Below, in pieces: positions 48,236 to 59,700 of a stretch of 64,000 bases of DNA. The DNA comes from Bacteroidaceae bacterium (GTDB lineage Bacteria; Bacteroidota; Bacteroidia; Bacteroidales; Bacteroidaceae). The stretch spans positions 59,935 to 123,934 of the forward strand of contig JAILDV010000030.1 in the NCBI GenBank assembly GCA_024688885.1, given 5' to 3'. The notes beneath the pieces are model-generated. The model was not told the DNA's origin. It did no database searches and worked only from the letters and a program-made list of their open reading frames with translations. Both the position numbers and the translations under genes were made by a program. Position 1 is the stretch's first letter, and the number at the start of each line of letters is the position of its first letter.

Positions 48236-48285
48236 CAAAGGTAAGAAAAAATTAGGAATTAGGAATTAGGAATTAGGAATTATTT
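48236..48285 (-). promoter_or_regulatory. rplS promoter with TTCCTAA heptads
   Basis: Leftward TACCTTTG (48236-48243) preceded by TTTTTTC and four to five TTCCTAA heptads, the same layout as the tRNA-Met promoter at 27634-27673. Confidence 0.75.
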
Positions 48286-48476
48286 GATGAAAAAGAGAAA
48301 AAAAGAAAAAAATACAGAAAGATGAGATAGTTTGCCTGCTAAAAACATCATTTGGACCACCACCTTTCAGTTGGCATCAATATCGTCCTTCTGAGTTTCC
48401 CCACCAACTCCGTCTATTGGGCATGACCATCAATGACGTGGTGAAGTCGTGGGAAGAGAGTCAATAGCCACGCTTT

Positions 48477-48569
48477 CACAGCCTCAAAAGGGGTGAGACT
48501 CTCACCTATACCATAGGTAAGACTCTGACGTGTACCATAGGTGAGAGTCTCACCCCTTTTAAGGCTGTG
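48477..48569. repeat. 24-bp tandem array framed by a 30-bp inverted repeat
   Basis: Units at 48492, 48516 and 48540 share GGTGAGACTCTCACC and TACCATA features. The ends 48477-48506 and 48540-48569 are reverse complements at 29 of 30 positions, leaving a 33-nt loop. It lies in the gene-free tract 48112-48660, downstream of GH97; it may terminate that gene. Confidence 0.9.
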
Positions 48570-48660
48570 GAAGTACCATTGAGAAGGACACGCAGAAAGG
48601 CATAAAAGAAGAGCGGGTGCACCATTGTGGCGCACCCGCTCTATCATTGCGAGTGTGTTA

Positions 48661-50598
48661 TTATTTGTTCACAATCACCAAACCACCATTCTTCGGGATG
48701 GTCACTGTGATTTGCTTCTTAGCCTTGACGGTGCTGACGCTACCATTGAGTTCGGCATCGTCGCTGTACACCTGCAGTTCTGCGTTCTTGGCGAACATGC
48801 TGAGGTCAATGTTCTTCTTCAAGGTTTCGTTTTGAGCGTTGACACCGACAATAAACCACTTGCTGCCTGTGCGGCGGGCGATAATGGCATACTTGCCGGG
48901 GTAGCCGTCAATGAACTTCACCTCGTCCCAGGTGGTGGGCACATTCTTCATGAAATCAATTGCCCATGCTGGAGCATCAGTGAGATTGTTGGGTGCAAGA
49001 GCAAAGTGCTGCACAGCGCTCTGGAAGAGAACAGCCGTAGCGAGAGCATACACATCAGAGGTGACGCGGTGGGTGCCACGCTTGTTGTTGGCATCATAGA
49101 ATTTGTTGAGGGCAGAGCCACCAAAGTCCATCGAACCCACTGTGTTACGGATGAATGTGTGGAGGGTGGCATTGTGTGCCTCAGCATCGCAAGCACCCTG
49201 TCCGAAGTGGAGATTCTCTGAAGCAAGCACAGCCTCGCTGGCTGCATAGTTGGGGTACATGCGTTCCCAACCACGTGGCAAGGTGCATCCGTGGAAGATG
49301 CAGAGGATACCGAAGTCGTTGGCATCAGAAAGGATGTCTTCATAGAGTTGCATCATGTTCTGCTTGTCGCCACCGAAGAAATCGACTTTGATGCCTCGAA
49401 TGCCCACACTCTTCATCCACGCCATCTCGGCACGACGCTCACGGCTCTTGTCCATCTTGCCGAGAGGTGACTGAGGTGCATCGTTCCATGAGCCATTAGA
49501 GTTATACCACAAGAACAGACCTACACCCTTGGTTTTGCCGTATGCAGCCAGTTCTGCAATCTTCTCATAACCAATCTGCTTGTCCCAAAGGGCATCAACA
49601 AGGACTGTCTGATAACCCATCGCTGCAGAGAAGTCGATGTAACGCTTCTGTTCGTCGTAATTACAGCTGGCATCCATACCGATAATCCAGCTCCAAGAGC
49701 CCTTTCCATAGATATATTCCTGTGAAGCCTTGTACTTCTGAGACACGAGGTCGAAAGGCACGGTAGTTTCCACGATAGGAGCCAGTGTTGTACCCAATGT
49801 GATGGTGCGCCAAGGAGTTTCGCAAGGCAGTGCCACCGATGCAGAAGTGGAACCCCAACCATTGCACTCACCCTGCTGAGGGAAGCCAATCTTGTAGAGG
49901 CCATCTGTCACATTGAGCAGTCGGCTTGCCACATAACCGCCATCCACGCCTGTTTCGCTGATAAGCACCCAACCTTTGTCGCCCAGATGGAAAAGGCAAG
50001 GGAATGAATAGCCCTCACCATGACCGTTCTTGCCCATCTTGTCATCATCAGTATAGGATGTCTCATAGCTGGGTGATGTGCGTGCAAAACCACCCATTGG
50101 ACGAGATTGAGGGCACATGAACGTGGTTGTTCCTTCAGGTAGCTTGAAACCACTTGCTTCCTCGTTCACCACACACACCTTTGTATCACGCTGTGGCAAG
50201 ATACGATAGTGGAAAGCCACGTCACGGTTGCTCACACGGAAGATGACATCCATCACCTTCTTGCCCTGCTTCTCAAAGCTGCATACTGCCTCGGTGGCTT
50301 CGTAATCAACGTGACTCTGTTTGATGTTGCGCAAGTCATAAGACTCCTTCACGGTCTTCACTTCACAACCAGCCAAGGTCAGATTTGACGTGTAATTGCC
50401 CATGTTTGTATCCAAACCCAGCGGTGAATTTTCAATAAATACTGTGGTGCCCAGATTGACACGATAGGTGGCAATTCCGTTCTGGTCTTCAACCACCACA
50501 GTCAGTTTTCCATCAGGACTCGTAAAAGACTTCTCTGTCGCCCATGCAGACGACCAAACGCTTGCCAACGCAAGCATTCCTAAAATAATTTTCTTCAT
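48661..50598 (-). CDS. Glycoside hydrolase family 97, retaining (alpha-galactosidase-like) type
   Basis: 645-aa exported glycosidase with a signal peptide ending near A-W-A (residue 20). N-terminal beta-sandwich (about 22-290) and (beta/alpha)8 barrel (about 295-560) as in GH97. The barrel has S-W-S-W-I-I-G-M-D, G-I-R-G-I-K-V-D406-F, and H-G-C-T-L-P-R-G-W-E-R; the Asp after K-V is the nucleophile in retaining GH97 enzymes, while the inverting SusB-type alpha-glucosidases lack it. Acid/base is likely E455 or E461. Signal peptidase I type export suggests the periplasm. Divergent from uxuAB, from which it may share regulation. Confidence 0.88.
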   Translation of the reverse strand: MKKIILGMLALASVWSSAWATEKSFTSPDGKLTVVVEDQNGIATYRVNLGTTVFIENSPLGLDTNMGNYTSNLTLAGCEVKTVKESYDLRNIKQSHVDYEATEAVCSFEKQGKKVMDVIFRVSNRDVAFHYRILPQRDTKVCVVNEEASGFKLPEGTTTFMCPQSRPMGGFARTSPSYETSYTDDDKMGKNGHGEGYSFPCLFHLGDKGWVLISETGVDGGYVASRLLNVTDGLYKIGFPQQGECNGWGSTSASVALPCETPWRTITLGTTLAPIVETTVPFDLVSQKYKASQEYIYGKGSWSWIIGMDASCNYDEQKRYIDFSAAMGYQTVLVDALWDKQIGYEKIAELAAYGKTKGVGLFLWYNSNGSWNDAPQSPLGKMDKSRERRAEMAWMKSVGIRGIKVDFFGGDKQNMMQLYEDILSDANDFGILCIFHGCTLPRGWERMYPNYAASEAVLASENLHFGQGACDAEAHNATLHTFIRNTVGSMDFGGSALNKFYDANNKRGTHRVTSDVYALATAVLFQSAVQHFALAPNNLTDAPAWAIDFMKNVPTTWDEVKFIDGYPGKYAIIARRTGSKWFIVGVNAQNETLKKNIDLSMFAKNAELQVYSDDAELNGSVSTVKAKKQITVTIPKNGGLVIVNK

Positions 50599-50638
50599 AT
50601 TGTTTGGTATATAATTAGTTTGTTCTCATTCGAGGGTA

Positions 50639-50646
50639 CAAAGGTA
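50639..50646 (-). promoter_or_regulatory. -7 box of the GH97 gene
   Basis: Leftward TACCTTTG about 40 nt before the ATG at 50598. Confidence 0.7.
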
Positions 50647-50797
50647 GGCATTATCCACGAAACAAATTAGCAGGTTTGATACACATTCTTTCATATATGT
50701 TACAACAGCACCCTAAAATACGCCTCTAAACGCACTATTTGACACATCTCAAAACAAAAATGATACGGAGAAACAAACATGAATGCCGTTTTTTGTC

Positions 50798-50805
50798 TAA
50801 CTTTG
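50798..50805 (+). promoter_or_regulatory. -7 box of the uxuAB operon
   Basis: TAACTTTG about 28 nt before the ATG at 50834; divergent from the GH97 promoter about 150 bp away. Confidence 0.7.
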
Positions 50806-50833
50806 CACCAACAATATCATTAACCGAAACAAT

Positions 50834-52087
50834 ATGGAAAGAACATGGCGTTGGTTTGGCAAGAAGGACAAAATCACCCTTGCCCAACTGAAACAGATTG
50901 GTGTAGAGGGCATCGTGACTGCTCTGCACGACGTACCTCTTGGTGAGGTGTGGACACGTGAGAAGATCCACGACTTGAAAACATACATTGAGAGTTATGG
51001 CATGCGCTGGAGCGTAGTGGAGAGTCTGCCCGTAGTGGAAACTATCAAGTATGGCGGTCCTGACCGCGACCATCAGATTGAGGTATATAAGGAGAGTCTG
51101 CGTAACCTCTCTGCCGAAGGCATCCACTGCATCTGCTACAACTTCATGCCCGTGCTCGACTGGGCACGCACCGACTTGTTGCATGAGAACCCCAACGGTT
51201 CCACCAACCTCTATTTCAACTATGCCGAGTTTGCCTACTTCGATATTTACATCTTGAAGCGTGAAGGCGCTCGCGAGGAGTGGGAAAAGTTCGAGTTCCC
51301 CGCAGGTGTGGGTGCTGGTCGCAACGTTTTGGCAGAATGCGACGAACTCGCCAAGACAATGACTCCTGAGAAAGACCACAAACTGGTGGAGACCATCATC
51401 ATTAAGACACAAGGCTTCGTGTCGGGCAACTTCAGCGAGAACGATGAGGCTCCTATCCAAAAGTTCCGCGACTTCCTGGATCTCTACAAGGGTATTGACA
51501 AGGCACAGCTTCGTGCCAACATGAAATACTTCCTCGAGGCTATCATGCCCACTTGCGAAGAATATGGCATGAACATGTGTGTACACCCTGACGACCCACC
51601 TATTGAGGTGCTGGGATTGCCCCGCATCGTTCGCACCGAAGAGGACATCGATTGGTTCCTCAATGCTGTGCCCAACAAGCACAATGGCCTTACATTCTGT
51701 GCCGGTTCCCTCTCAGCAGGTGCCTACAACAACGTGGTGGAGATGGCAAAGAAGTTCGCTTCACGTACTCACTTCGTACACCTGCGCTCCTGCCACATCT
51801 TCCCCAACGGTGACTTCACGGAGGCTTCTCATCTCGGAGGACGTGCAGACCTTATCGAGTTGTGCCGTATCTTCGAGAAAGAAAATCCGCAACTGCCCAT
51901 GCGCGTCGATCATGGCATGACCTTCACAGACATACCTGGCGGCATTATGGACGAGAGCAATCACGGCCACAATTCTGGCTACACGCTCCTTGGTCGTATG
52001 TTCGCCATGGGACAGGTGCAAGGCATCCTCGCTACTGTGGATAGAGAGTTAGGCATCGAGTATAAACAACCAGGATTCTTTGATTAA
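50834..52087 (+). CDS. uxuA: Mannonate dehydratase
   Basis: Converts D-mannonate to 2-keto-3-deoxygluconate in hexuronate breakdown. 417 aa, a TIM barrel. Seen: E-R-T-W-R-W-F-G at the N-terminus, N-F-M-P-V-L-D-W-A-R-T-D, the metal-site strands C-V-H-P-D-D-P-P, F-C-A-G-S-L-S-A-G, H-L-R-S and V-D-H-G-M-T-F. It is followed 2 bp later by uxuB, forming the glucuronate-branch pair. No uxaC, kdgK or kdgA is seen in the window. Confidence 0.95.
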   Translation: MERTWRWFGKKDKITLAQLKQIGVEGIVTALHDVPLGEVWTREKIHDLKTYIESYGMRWSVVESLPVVETIKYGGPDRDHQIEVYKESLRNLSAEGIHCICYNFMPVLDWARTDLLHENPNGSTNLYFNYAEFAYFDIYILKREGAREEWEKFEFPAGVGAGRNVLAECDELAKTMTPEKDHKLVETIIIKTQGFVSGNFSENDEAPIQKFRDFLDLYKGIDKAQLRANMKYFLEAIMPTCEEYGMNMCVHPDDPPIEVLGLPRIVRTEEDIDWFLNAVPNKHNGLTFCAGSLSAGAYNNVVEMAKKFASRTHFVHLRSCHIFPNGDFTEASHLGGRADLIELCRIFEKENPQLPMRVDHGMTFTDIPGGIMDESNHGHNSGYTLLGRMFAMGQVQGILATVDRELGIEYKQPGFFD

Positions 52088-52089
52088 GC

Positions 52090-53676
52090 ATGAAACTGAA
52101 CGATATCTTTTCCGGCAATTTTAATGCCGCTGAGTGGGAAGCCAAAGGTTACGAACTTCCCAAGTTTGACATCAAGGCTGTGCGTGAGAAGACTGCCAAA
52201 GAACCCACATGGGTACATTTCGGTGGAGGCAACATCTTCCGTGCCTTCCCTGCCACCATCCTCAACGACGCACTCAACACAGGCAAGTACGACCGTGGTG
52301 TGATTGTGGCGGAGACCTTCGACTTTGAAGTAATTGACAAAGCATACGCACCTTACAACAACCTCTCCCTTGCCGTATCACTTTGCAGCAACGGCACCAT
52401 CGAGAAAAAGGTGATTGCATCGGTGACAGAATCGCTCAAGGCTGACCCTCAGTTTGCTGACTGGCAGCGATTGGTGGAGATTTTCAAGAAGCCATCTTTG
52501 CAGATGATTTCCTTCACCATCACAGAGAAGGGATACACTTACAACGATGCAGACTTGTCACGTGGCCTTACTCCTGTGTTCGCCATGGGCAAGGTGTGCG
52601 CTCTGCTGTTGGAGCGATTCAACGCAGGAAAACTTCCACTCACCATCCAGAGCATGGACAACTGTTCACACAACGGTGACAAGGTGAAGGCTGGTGTCTT
52701 CGCTTATGCAGAGAAGTGGGTGGCTGACGGCCTGGTTGACAAAGCTTTCCTCGACTATCTGAAGGACGAAACGAAGATTACTTTCCCATGGTCAATGATT
52801 GACAAAATCACTCCTCGTCCACATGAGAAGGTGAAGGAGATGCTGGCTGCTGATGGTTTCGAAGATAACAACTACATCGAGACTGAAAAGCATACGTTCA
52901 CGGCTCCTTTCGTCAATGCCGAAGAGGTGCAGTACCTCGTTATCGAGGACAACTACACAAACGGGCGTCCCCCACTCGACCTCGGCGGCGCACTCTACAC
53001 CACGCGCGAAACAGTGGATAAGGTGGAGACCATGAAGGTGACTACTTGTCTCAATCCACTCCACACCGCCATGAGCATCTATGGCTGCATGTTAGGCTAC
53101 ACGCTGATTTCTGCAGAGATGGCAGACGAAGACTTGCGTCCATTCGTGCAGAAACTCGGCTACATCGAAGCAATGCCTGTAGTGACAGACCCGGGCGTAC
53201 TGAACCCTTACGAGTTTATTGGTGCCGTCATCAATCGCAGACTGCCCAATCCGTTCATGCCTGATGCTCCACAGCGCATCGCCACCGACACCAGTCAGAA
53301 ACTCCCCATCCGCTTTGGTGAGACCATCAAGAAATATCTGGCACGTGGACTTGACAAGTCTAACCTTGTGCTCATTCCACTCACGCTCGCTGGTTATGCC
53401 CGCTATCTCAAAGGCATCAAGGATGACGGCACACCATTCGAGCCTTCTTCTGACCCATTGCTCGCTGAGTTGCAAGCCATCGTGGCTCCTCTCGAAGTGG
53501 GTAAGGCAGAGCAGGACTACAGCTGCCTGAAACAACTCTATAGCCGTGCCGACGTGTTCGGTGTCAACCTCTACGACGCAGGTTTGGGCGAACAGATTGA
53601 GGGTATGGTGAAGGAACTCTACGCTGGCAACGGAGCCGTGCGCAAGACCCTACACAAGTACGTGGCAGCACGCTAA
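52090..53676 (+). CDS. uxuB: D-mannonate oxidoreductase (fructuronate reductase)
   Basis: NAD-dependent reductase interconverting D-fructuronate and D-mannonate, feeding UxuA. 528 aa, mannitol dehydrogenase family: N-terminal cofactor region W-V-H-F-G-G-G-N-I-F-R-A, then Q-S-M-D-N-C-S-H-N-G-D, E-D-N-Y-T-N-G-R-P-P-L-D, and the family segment K-V-x-x-M-K-V-T-T-C-L-N-P-L-H-T-A-M. It is 2 bp after uxuA. A perfect hairpin ends the transcript. Confidence 0.93.
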   Translation: MKLNDIFSGNFNAAEWEAKGYELPKFDIKAVREKTAKEPTWVHFGGGNIFRAFPATILNDALNTGKYDRGVIVAETFDFEVIDKAYAPYNNLSLAVSLCSNGTIEKKVIASVTESLKADPQFADWQRLVEIFKKPSLQMISFTITEKGYTYNDADLSRGLTPVFAMGKVCALLLERFNAGKLPLTIQSMDNCSHNGDKVKAGVFAYAEKWVADGLVDKAFLDYLKDETKITFPWSMIDKITPRPHEKVKEMLAADGFEDNNYIETEKHTFTAPFVNAEEVQYLVIEDNYTNGRPPLDLGGALYTTRETVDKVETMKVTTCLNPLHTAMSIYGCMLGYTLISAEMADEDLRPFVQKLGYIEAMPVVTDPGVLNPYEFIGAVINRRLPNPFMPDAPQRIATDTSQKLPIRFGETIKKYLARGLDKSNLVLIPLTLAGYARYLKGIKDDGTPFEPSSDPLLAELQAIVAPLEVGKAEQDYSCLKQLYSRADVFGVNLYDAGLGEQIEGMVKELYAGNGAVRKTLHKYVAAR

Positions 53677-53692
53677 GCTATCAACCCACACA

Positions 53693-53738
53693 TGAAAAGC
53701 AAGAGAGAATTGCCGTTGCAATTCTCTCTTGCTTTTCA
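53693..53738. terminator. Bidirectional terminator hairpin
   Basis: TGAAAAGCAAGAGAGAATTG(C) is perfectly complementary to the right arm over 21 bp with a CGTT loop; A- and T-runs at either end allow use by uxuAB and by the convergent giant gene. Confidence 0.9.
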
Positions 53739-53767
53739 TTGCGATTAGCTGTGAACGCAGCTCCTAT

Positions 53768-56700
53768 CTACTTGATCACAATCTTTCTGCCATTGCGGAT
53801 GTAGATACCCTTTTGTAGTTTGTCGGTATCGTTCACCTTGACACCTGTGAGGGTGTATGTAGAGGTTGGCACCTTATAGGTGACAGGTATGTCGCTAATG
53901 GCAGTGACGACAAATGCGAACTCACTGATATCACTGTCGGCATAGCCAGGAGCCATTGCAATGGCCTTGATAGTAAGGTCGTCGGTCAGTGCAATAGGAC
54001 CTTCATACTTAATGACGCTGCTACTTCCAGTGGTACATGGACATGAACCATCGAGGGTGTAGTAAATGACTGCCTCGGGCAACTCGCAGCTAAGCTCAAT
54101 AAGGGTTCCCGCCTTCAATTCGGTACCTGGCGAGTAATTAGCTACTGGCATTGGGCAGATGAAGTCGCCCTCGTCCTTGACATTGACGATGACTGTACGG
54201 CTGACGTCGGCATCGTCCTGCATCTGCAAGATGACACCAGTTGTGCCGTGAGCTTCACCGGTGAGGGTCAGCATAGCCTTTCCCTCGGCATCGAAGGTGA
54301 TTTCGTTGGCATCGACAGAGGCGATGATGTCGCTCAATACACGAACATTAGCTTTCTTGCCGGCGGCAGCTGCTGCGGGCAGAGCCTGTACTGTGAACTG
54401 AGTATCCTGATCAAAGATAACGTGGACAGCCGAATCAGCCACAATCTGCTCTACTTCTGCCACAACGTCGAAGTCTTGAGTGTAAGTACTGCCCATAGCC
54501 ACTCCCGCGTAGCTCTCAACGTCGCCCTTCACAGTGAGGGTGATTGTTTGTCCAGCAGGCAGCGGGGTGAATGGTACAAAGCGCGCCTTGTTGGATAGTG
54601 CAAAGTCTCCGTCACCCTGGGCATTAACGATCTCGACGGCTCCTTCAACCTTTTCGGTTCCCTTTGTCAACATGATGTTAGCATCGGTCAGGGTCTTCAC
54701 ACGCATATACTTGTCGAAGGTGAACTGTACGGCGTTCTGGGTAGCCTTGACGCTACTAACGACAGGCTGCGACATTTGTGTCATCGGCTGGTTTACGTCG
54801 AGTTGTGGTGGAGGAACGGGCAGCCAGTCGCTGTACTCAGTCTGATAGCCTGGTTTCTCGTATTTCACCTGCCAGAGACCTGTTGGCACCATCCATCCGT
54901 ACTCACCGTTTTCATCGGTCAGCTGCGGGTTGATCTGTCCGTAGTTCTCTGCATCCCACATGATGGTTTTCTCAACATCGTCGCCAAACTGGTTCTTCGT
55001 GGTCTTCTTGTAGAATACAGTTGTAGTCACACCTTCGAGACGGTTGGCAGCAATGCCTTCATAGACGAAACCTGATGGGTCGAGGGTGCCATCCGACTGA
55101 GGTGGGAACGGACCTTTCTTACGCTTAGGCCATTCCGGACATTCGCCCGTATTCACACACTTCGGACAATCGCCGCGCTGCTTGCAGGTTTTCTTCTTAT
55201 CGCACTCCAAGAACTTCAGACAGTAGTTGATATCATCTATATTTTCCTTGTATTTCGCGTCATAGTAGCCATCGAAAGCCAGAGAGAGTGCAATCTTTCC
55301 AATGGTAAACACACAACCGACGAACGATGTTCCACCGGTCTCAACTAGTCCCGCCAAGCCGGCAAGACCAGCATATATTGAAACGAGATCGCCCGAAATA
55401 GTGGCTACATGGTAACCTGTTGCCCAGAAAGCAAAACTGTTGAGTGTAGAACGCAGTTGGTCTGCATCAGCCTGATCATCAGGGCACACTTCTGGCAACC
55501 GATGATAGATACCTATCAACTCAGCACCATGCTGGCCGAACTTGGCACAATTCTGCACGTAACTGATGATACTGGCCAATGTGCATACGCCATCTCCCAA
55601 CTTGAACTTCGTCAGCCAGCCCTTAATTCTTGAGAAGGAGGCCATAGTAGAACGGGTGGCCTCGTATTTAGCACAAGCTTCCCACCACTTTACGTAACCA
55701 CTAATACCTGGCAGTTTTTCGCATGCCTTGATGGTCGCTTGTTGCGCTTTCATCGTCTTGAGATAAGTATCGCAAATTCCCTGGAAAAATTTGATGGCAG
55801 CATCAGTGGCATCAGAAAGTAAGCCAATCGACTTCTGCAGTTTATCGAGCAGGTCAGCAGTTGTCTCGACCAAAGCTTGCCATTCGGGGGAGCCACTAAC
55901 CTTCATCATTTTACGGCTTAACTCTGCGGACTCAGCCGTCACCGAGAAGACCAAGTTCTGCTTGAAGTCGACATAGCTCCATCCGTCATCCGTACGCAGG
56001 TACACCTTTGTTCCATCGTCAAGAAGCACTTCCATGTAGCCTTCAGCCAGGAGTTCTTCTGGAGTAAGTCCGTCGGCTTTGCCTATGGTGAAGCCATCAA
56101 CGAGTTTGTCCAGTTCGTTGATATTTAGTCCTTCTCTCTCAAAGTAAGAGCGCAATACTGCTGTCTGTTCTTCGATTTCCTTGATGCGTTGTTCCAACTC
56201 TGCAATGTCTTCTTCGCTATAGGTGCCTGAAGAAGCTTTCCTAAAGGGACTCGCAGCAAAATCTGTTTCGATGTCAAGTCCATCGTAGCGGAACAGGGCA
56301 TCGGTAGCAGCCGACAGCACCTCCCAACTAGGTGCCAACGTGATGTCGTTTTTATCGATAGCAAGTTTCACTTGTGCCATCAGCTGCTTAAGCGTACCTG
56401 CATATTCTGTATCTTCTTTCGGTTTGAAGATTGCGTCGAACGATTCGCTAATTGCCTCATCGAGACTCTCTCGCGAACCGATGATCTCCGAATGCCAGAA
56501 CGGCTCAACAAAAACGCCCGTAGGGATATTGCGCGTGTTGAACTTCTCGTAGGCAATCCAGCAGTTCTTACGTTCGTTGTAGTGAGCCATTGTGATGACC
56601 TCGCCACCATCGGGACCTTCCGTCCAAATGTGGAGTGCAACGGCATACACCTTCGTGGGGTCGTTGTTCGAGAGGTTAATTTCAAAAGTAAAGTCGGTAT

Positions 56701-59700
56701 TGTAACCTTCCTCATTGGAATAGCCATAACTGGAAGGTGTAGCCTTATCATTGACGAAGTCGAAAAGAACCTCCTGATTGATCAGGTGAACGGGGTGATG
56801 GTTGAAGAACGACATCTTTACAGAGAGAGGTATCACACCATTGGGGTCGTAAGTCAAATCCTTAGCCTCTGTATTGTATGAAAAGCTCGGATTCAGCTCT
56901 TTGGCACCCGAAATGGCAAGACTACCCATTAACGTTTCCGAAAGCAGACCACTCGGAGCAATCTTTGCCCAAATGTGATGCTTACTCTGTACCTTGGGGT
57001 TAGGAAGTGTACAGTCAGCCTTCCACTCACCATTGCTATTAATCTGAGCCTTGCCTATCATTTGATCTCCGTCCATCACAATGACTTGATACACTTTCTC
57101 TGTGTAAAATACAGCTGGTCGAGCCAAAGCAGTACCATGACTCTTTCGCAATCTACTTGCGTTGTCGTCAGCCTCTTCTTCAAGATACATAGCGGTGCCG
57201 CTCACCTTGAACGTCGGTGTAACGATAAGCTCAGGGACGTTGATGCCCGACTTCGATATCTCTATGGTGTTGCTCTCCAACATTTCACGATACTCCTTGC
57301 CATCAAGTGTATAAGTCAGGTACATCTCTGGCGTAAAGGAGTTCGACAGTGTAGGTATCATGCTTAGCTGCATTTTTCCACCCTCATCGTAGTGGGGCCA
57401 ATCGATGGTGAGCTTACGCTCTGTCTCGTCCCACTCGGAAGTGGCGCCTACCATACTAACGGAACTGCTGATAATCGGCACAGGATTCTTGATCAGATCG
57501 TCGGTGGTCATCGTTTCCGATTGAATCCAAACATCGCCACTACGGTAGGAGCCTGTCTTATAAAAACGCTGGCTTCTATAGGCGGTGGGACAGGTGAAAC
57601 CTTGAGGAACATAGAATTCCAGTTTGCAGTCGGTAGGATATCTGCTGTCATCATAGTTTGCTCCTGCATAACGTTCCTTAAGTCCTTCAAAGGCCACCTT
57701 TACGTTGATGCCGATATTAGTGCCAACAGTAGCCGTAGTTTTGCCGAACCGAGCACTGCGTTCAGAGAGGTTGCTCTCCAGTTGGGTCATCGTCATCGGA
57801 ACCTTGTAGAACGAAACCTCAGAAATCTGTCCGTCACCGACACTCACTTCCTTGCTCACATAGTCCTTGTCAGCATTGTAGAGTTCCAATTGTGCCTTGC
57901 TGTTGATGCCCCTGTATTGCATGCCTTGCGACATAGCGGCGACAAAATAGTTGCCGGCTGGCAGGCTGCTGATGTTCTGGGTCAGATAGTCCCCAAATGG
58001 CTGTTTCTTCATCAATTCACCTGTCTCATTGTTGAACACAAGCACAGCAGGCTTGTTACTCTCCGACTTGGTGTATTTGACACGAATGATGCCGCGCTCA
58101 ACGATGGGGAGGGTCACTGCCACCTTGCCATTAGCATCTACCACGCCCTCTACCTCAACCGGCTCTATCGTGCCTGTAGGACTGCTGGCCTTGATGCCGA
58201 CACGCGTTCCCTCAGGCAGGGCCTCATAGAGCGTATAGTTCGGATAGTTGGCAAGGAACTTGTCAATCTTCTCACCAGTGTCGAGATTGGTGAATTCGTA
58301 CTGCAAGCTGCGACCCTCGCTGTATGCCTGCTCTATCTTTGCCGTCTCTCCATCAACAACAGCAGGCTGCCATGTGTGCGAAAGCAGGATATTGGTGCCG
58401 TCAGCAGGCGAGAACACGACACTGACATCAGTGCTTTCAGCCATGTCGGCCAATACGCTGCGGTCTCCATACATCGAAGCACTTATTCTGATGTCGTTCC
58501 AAGTCTTCAGCACCTCGCCGGAGGCTTTTCCGTTGCTACCGGTCTTCAGCGTCACAGACTTGCCATACTCACCTGAAGCCAACACCTGTGTCACCTGAAC
58601 GGTAGCACCTTCTATACCTCGTTGCGTTTGCGAGTCAATGACCGTAATCGTAGCTTGGGTACTGGCTATTGGTTCCAGTTCTATGGCGATGTTGTCAGCA
58701 CTCTGTCCCACGATTGTTGTCAGTGTGTCGGGCTGCTGATACTTCATGGCGAGGTCGCGTCCGAAGGACAGAACATATCGTAGTTCCTCGCCCTCAATCA
58801 TGTTGTCGACAGCAGCTCCGCGAGCGATGTATTCGCCAGTGGAAGTGAGCCAAGTGTTGTTGAAGAAAGAAGGATCTACGGGGGCGTTATCCTCCGTCAA
58901 GTTGACCGAAAGGTTGTGGATGGTCTTCAGACGGTCGAAGGTCAGCTCGACGTTCTTGTTCTCGATGAAGACATTGTCGATTTTGGCAATCTCTACGCCT
59001 CGGCTGTTGCGAAGTGCCACTGAATAGACGGTGTTTTCGGGCAGATAGCGGAATTCATAGGTGTTGCGTCCATTCATGAGCAGGCGCTTCGTCTGACCCG
59101 TGTTCCTGTTGGTCAGTTCCACACTCATGTTCTTGTATTGCGCCAGCGTAGCCTCATTGGGCGAAGCCATGAGGTTGAGCTTGAGGTCAACGAAATTCTG
59201 ATCCATAGGCAGGATGGTGTAATTTTTCCATCCATCGGCAATCTGATAGAGGGCTACGGCTTCGGCAGGCACGCGAACCACCATGTCGAGGTCTTTGTCA
59301 AAGACTCTTTGTTTGAATTCTTTCTTGTATTCACCTGTTGTTTCATCTACTATAATATACCACCCATTTTCATCGTATACGTACTGCATTTCTCCGTACA
59401 CTTCTGGTGGGGTGACGGCAAAGCAGGTGAGTGTCTGCACTTTTGTTCCCTCGAAACTCCGAAGTCCAAGTTTCTGAATCGTGGAGGGTAATACAATCTC
59501 GTTGATGGTGATACCATTCAGCCTGAGGTTGCCGTAACCTCCAATTTCCGTGTGGGTGGTACGGCTCAAGTCATATACTTGACAATTCGCGAACTGCCCT
59601 ATATAGTAGGTGTCTGAGATAGTACCCGCCAGAACGTAGCGTAGCACTTTGTCTTTGTCTTCATCGATATTGAAGTTTGAAGGGAAGGTGGACCCTCCTT

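Noticed and set aside
48330..48467. Short open frame ending in D-V-V-K-S-W-E-E-S-Q before the 24-bp array
   Set aside because: No start context or recognisable family; could be a gene remnant but the evidence is too thin to annotate.
57392..58576. A 394-codon open frame antisense to the giant surface protein gene
   Set aside because: Shadow of the sense frame; no start context, no promoter and no recognisable domain.
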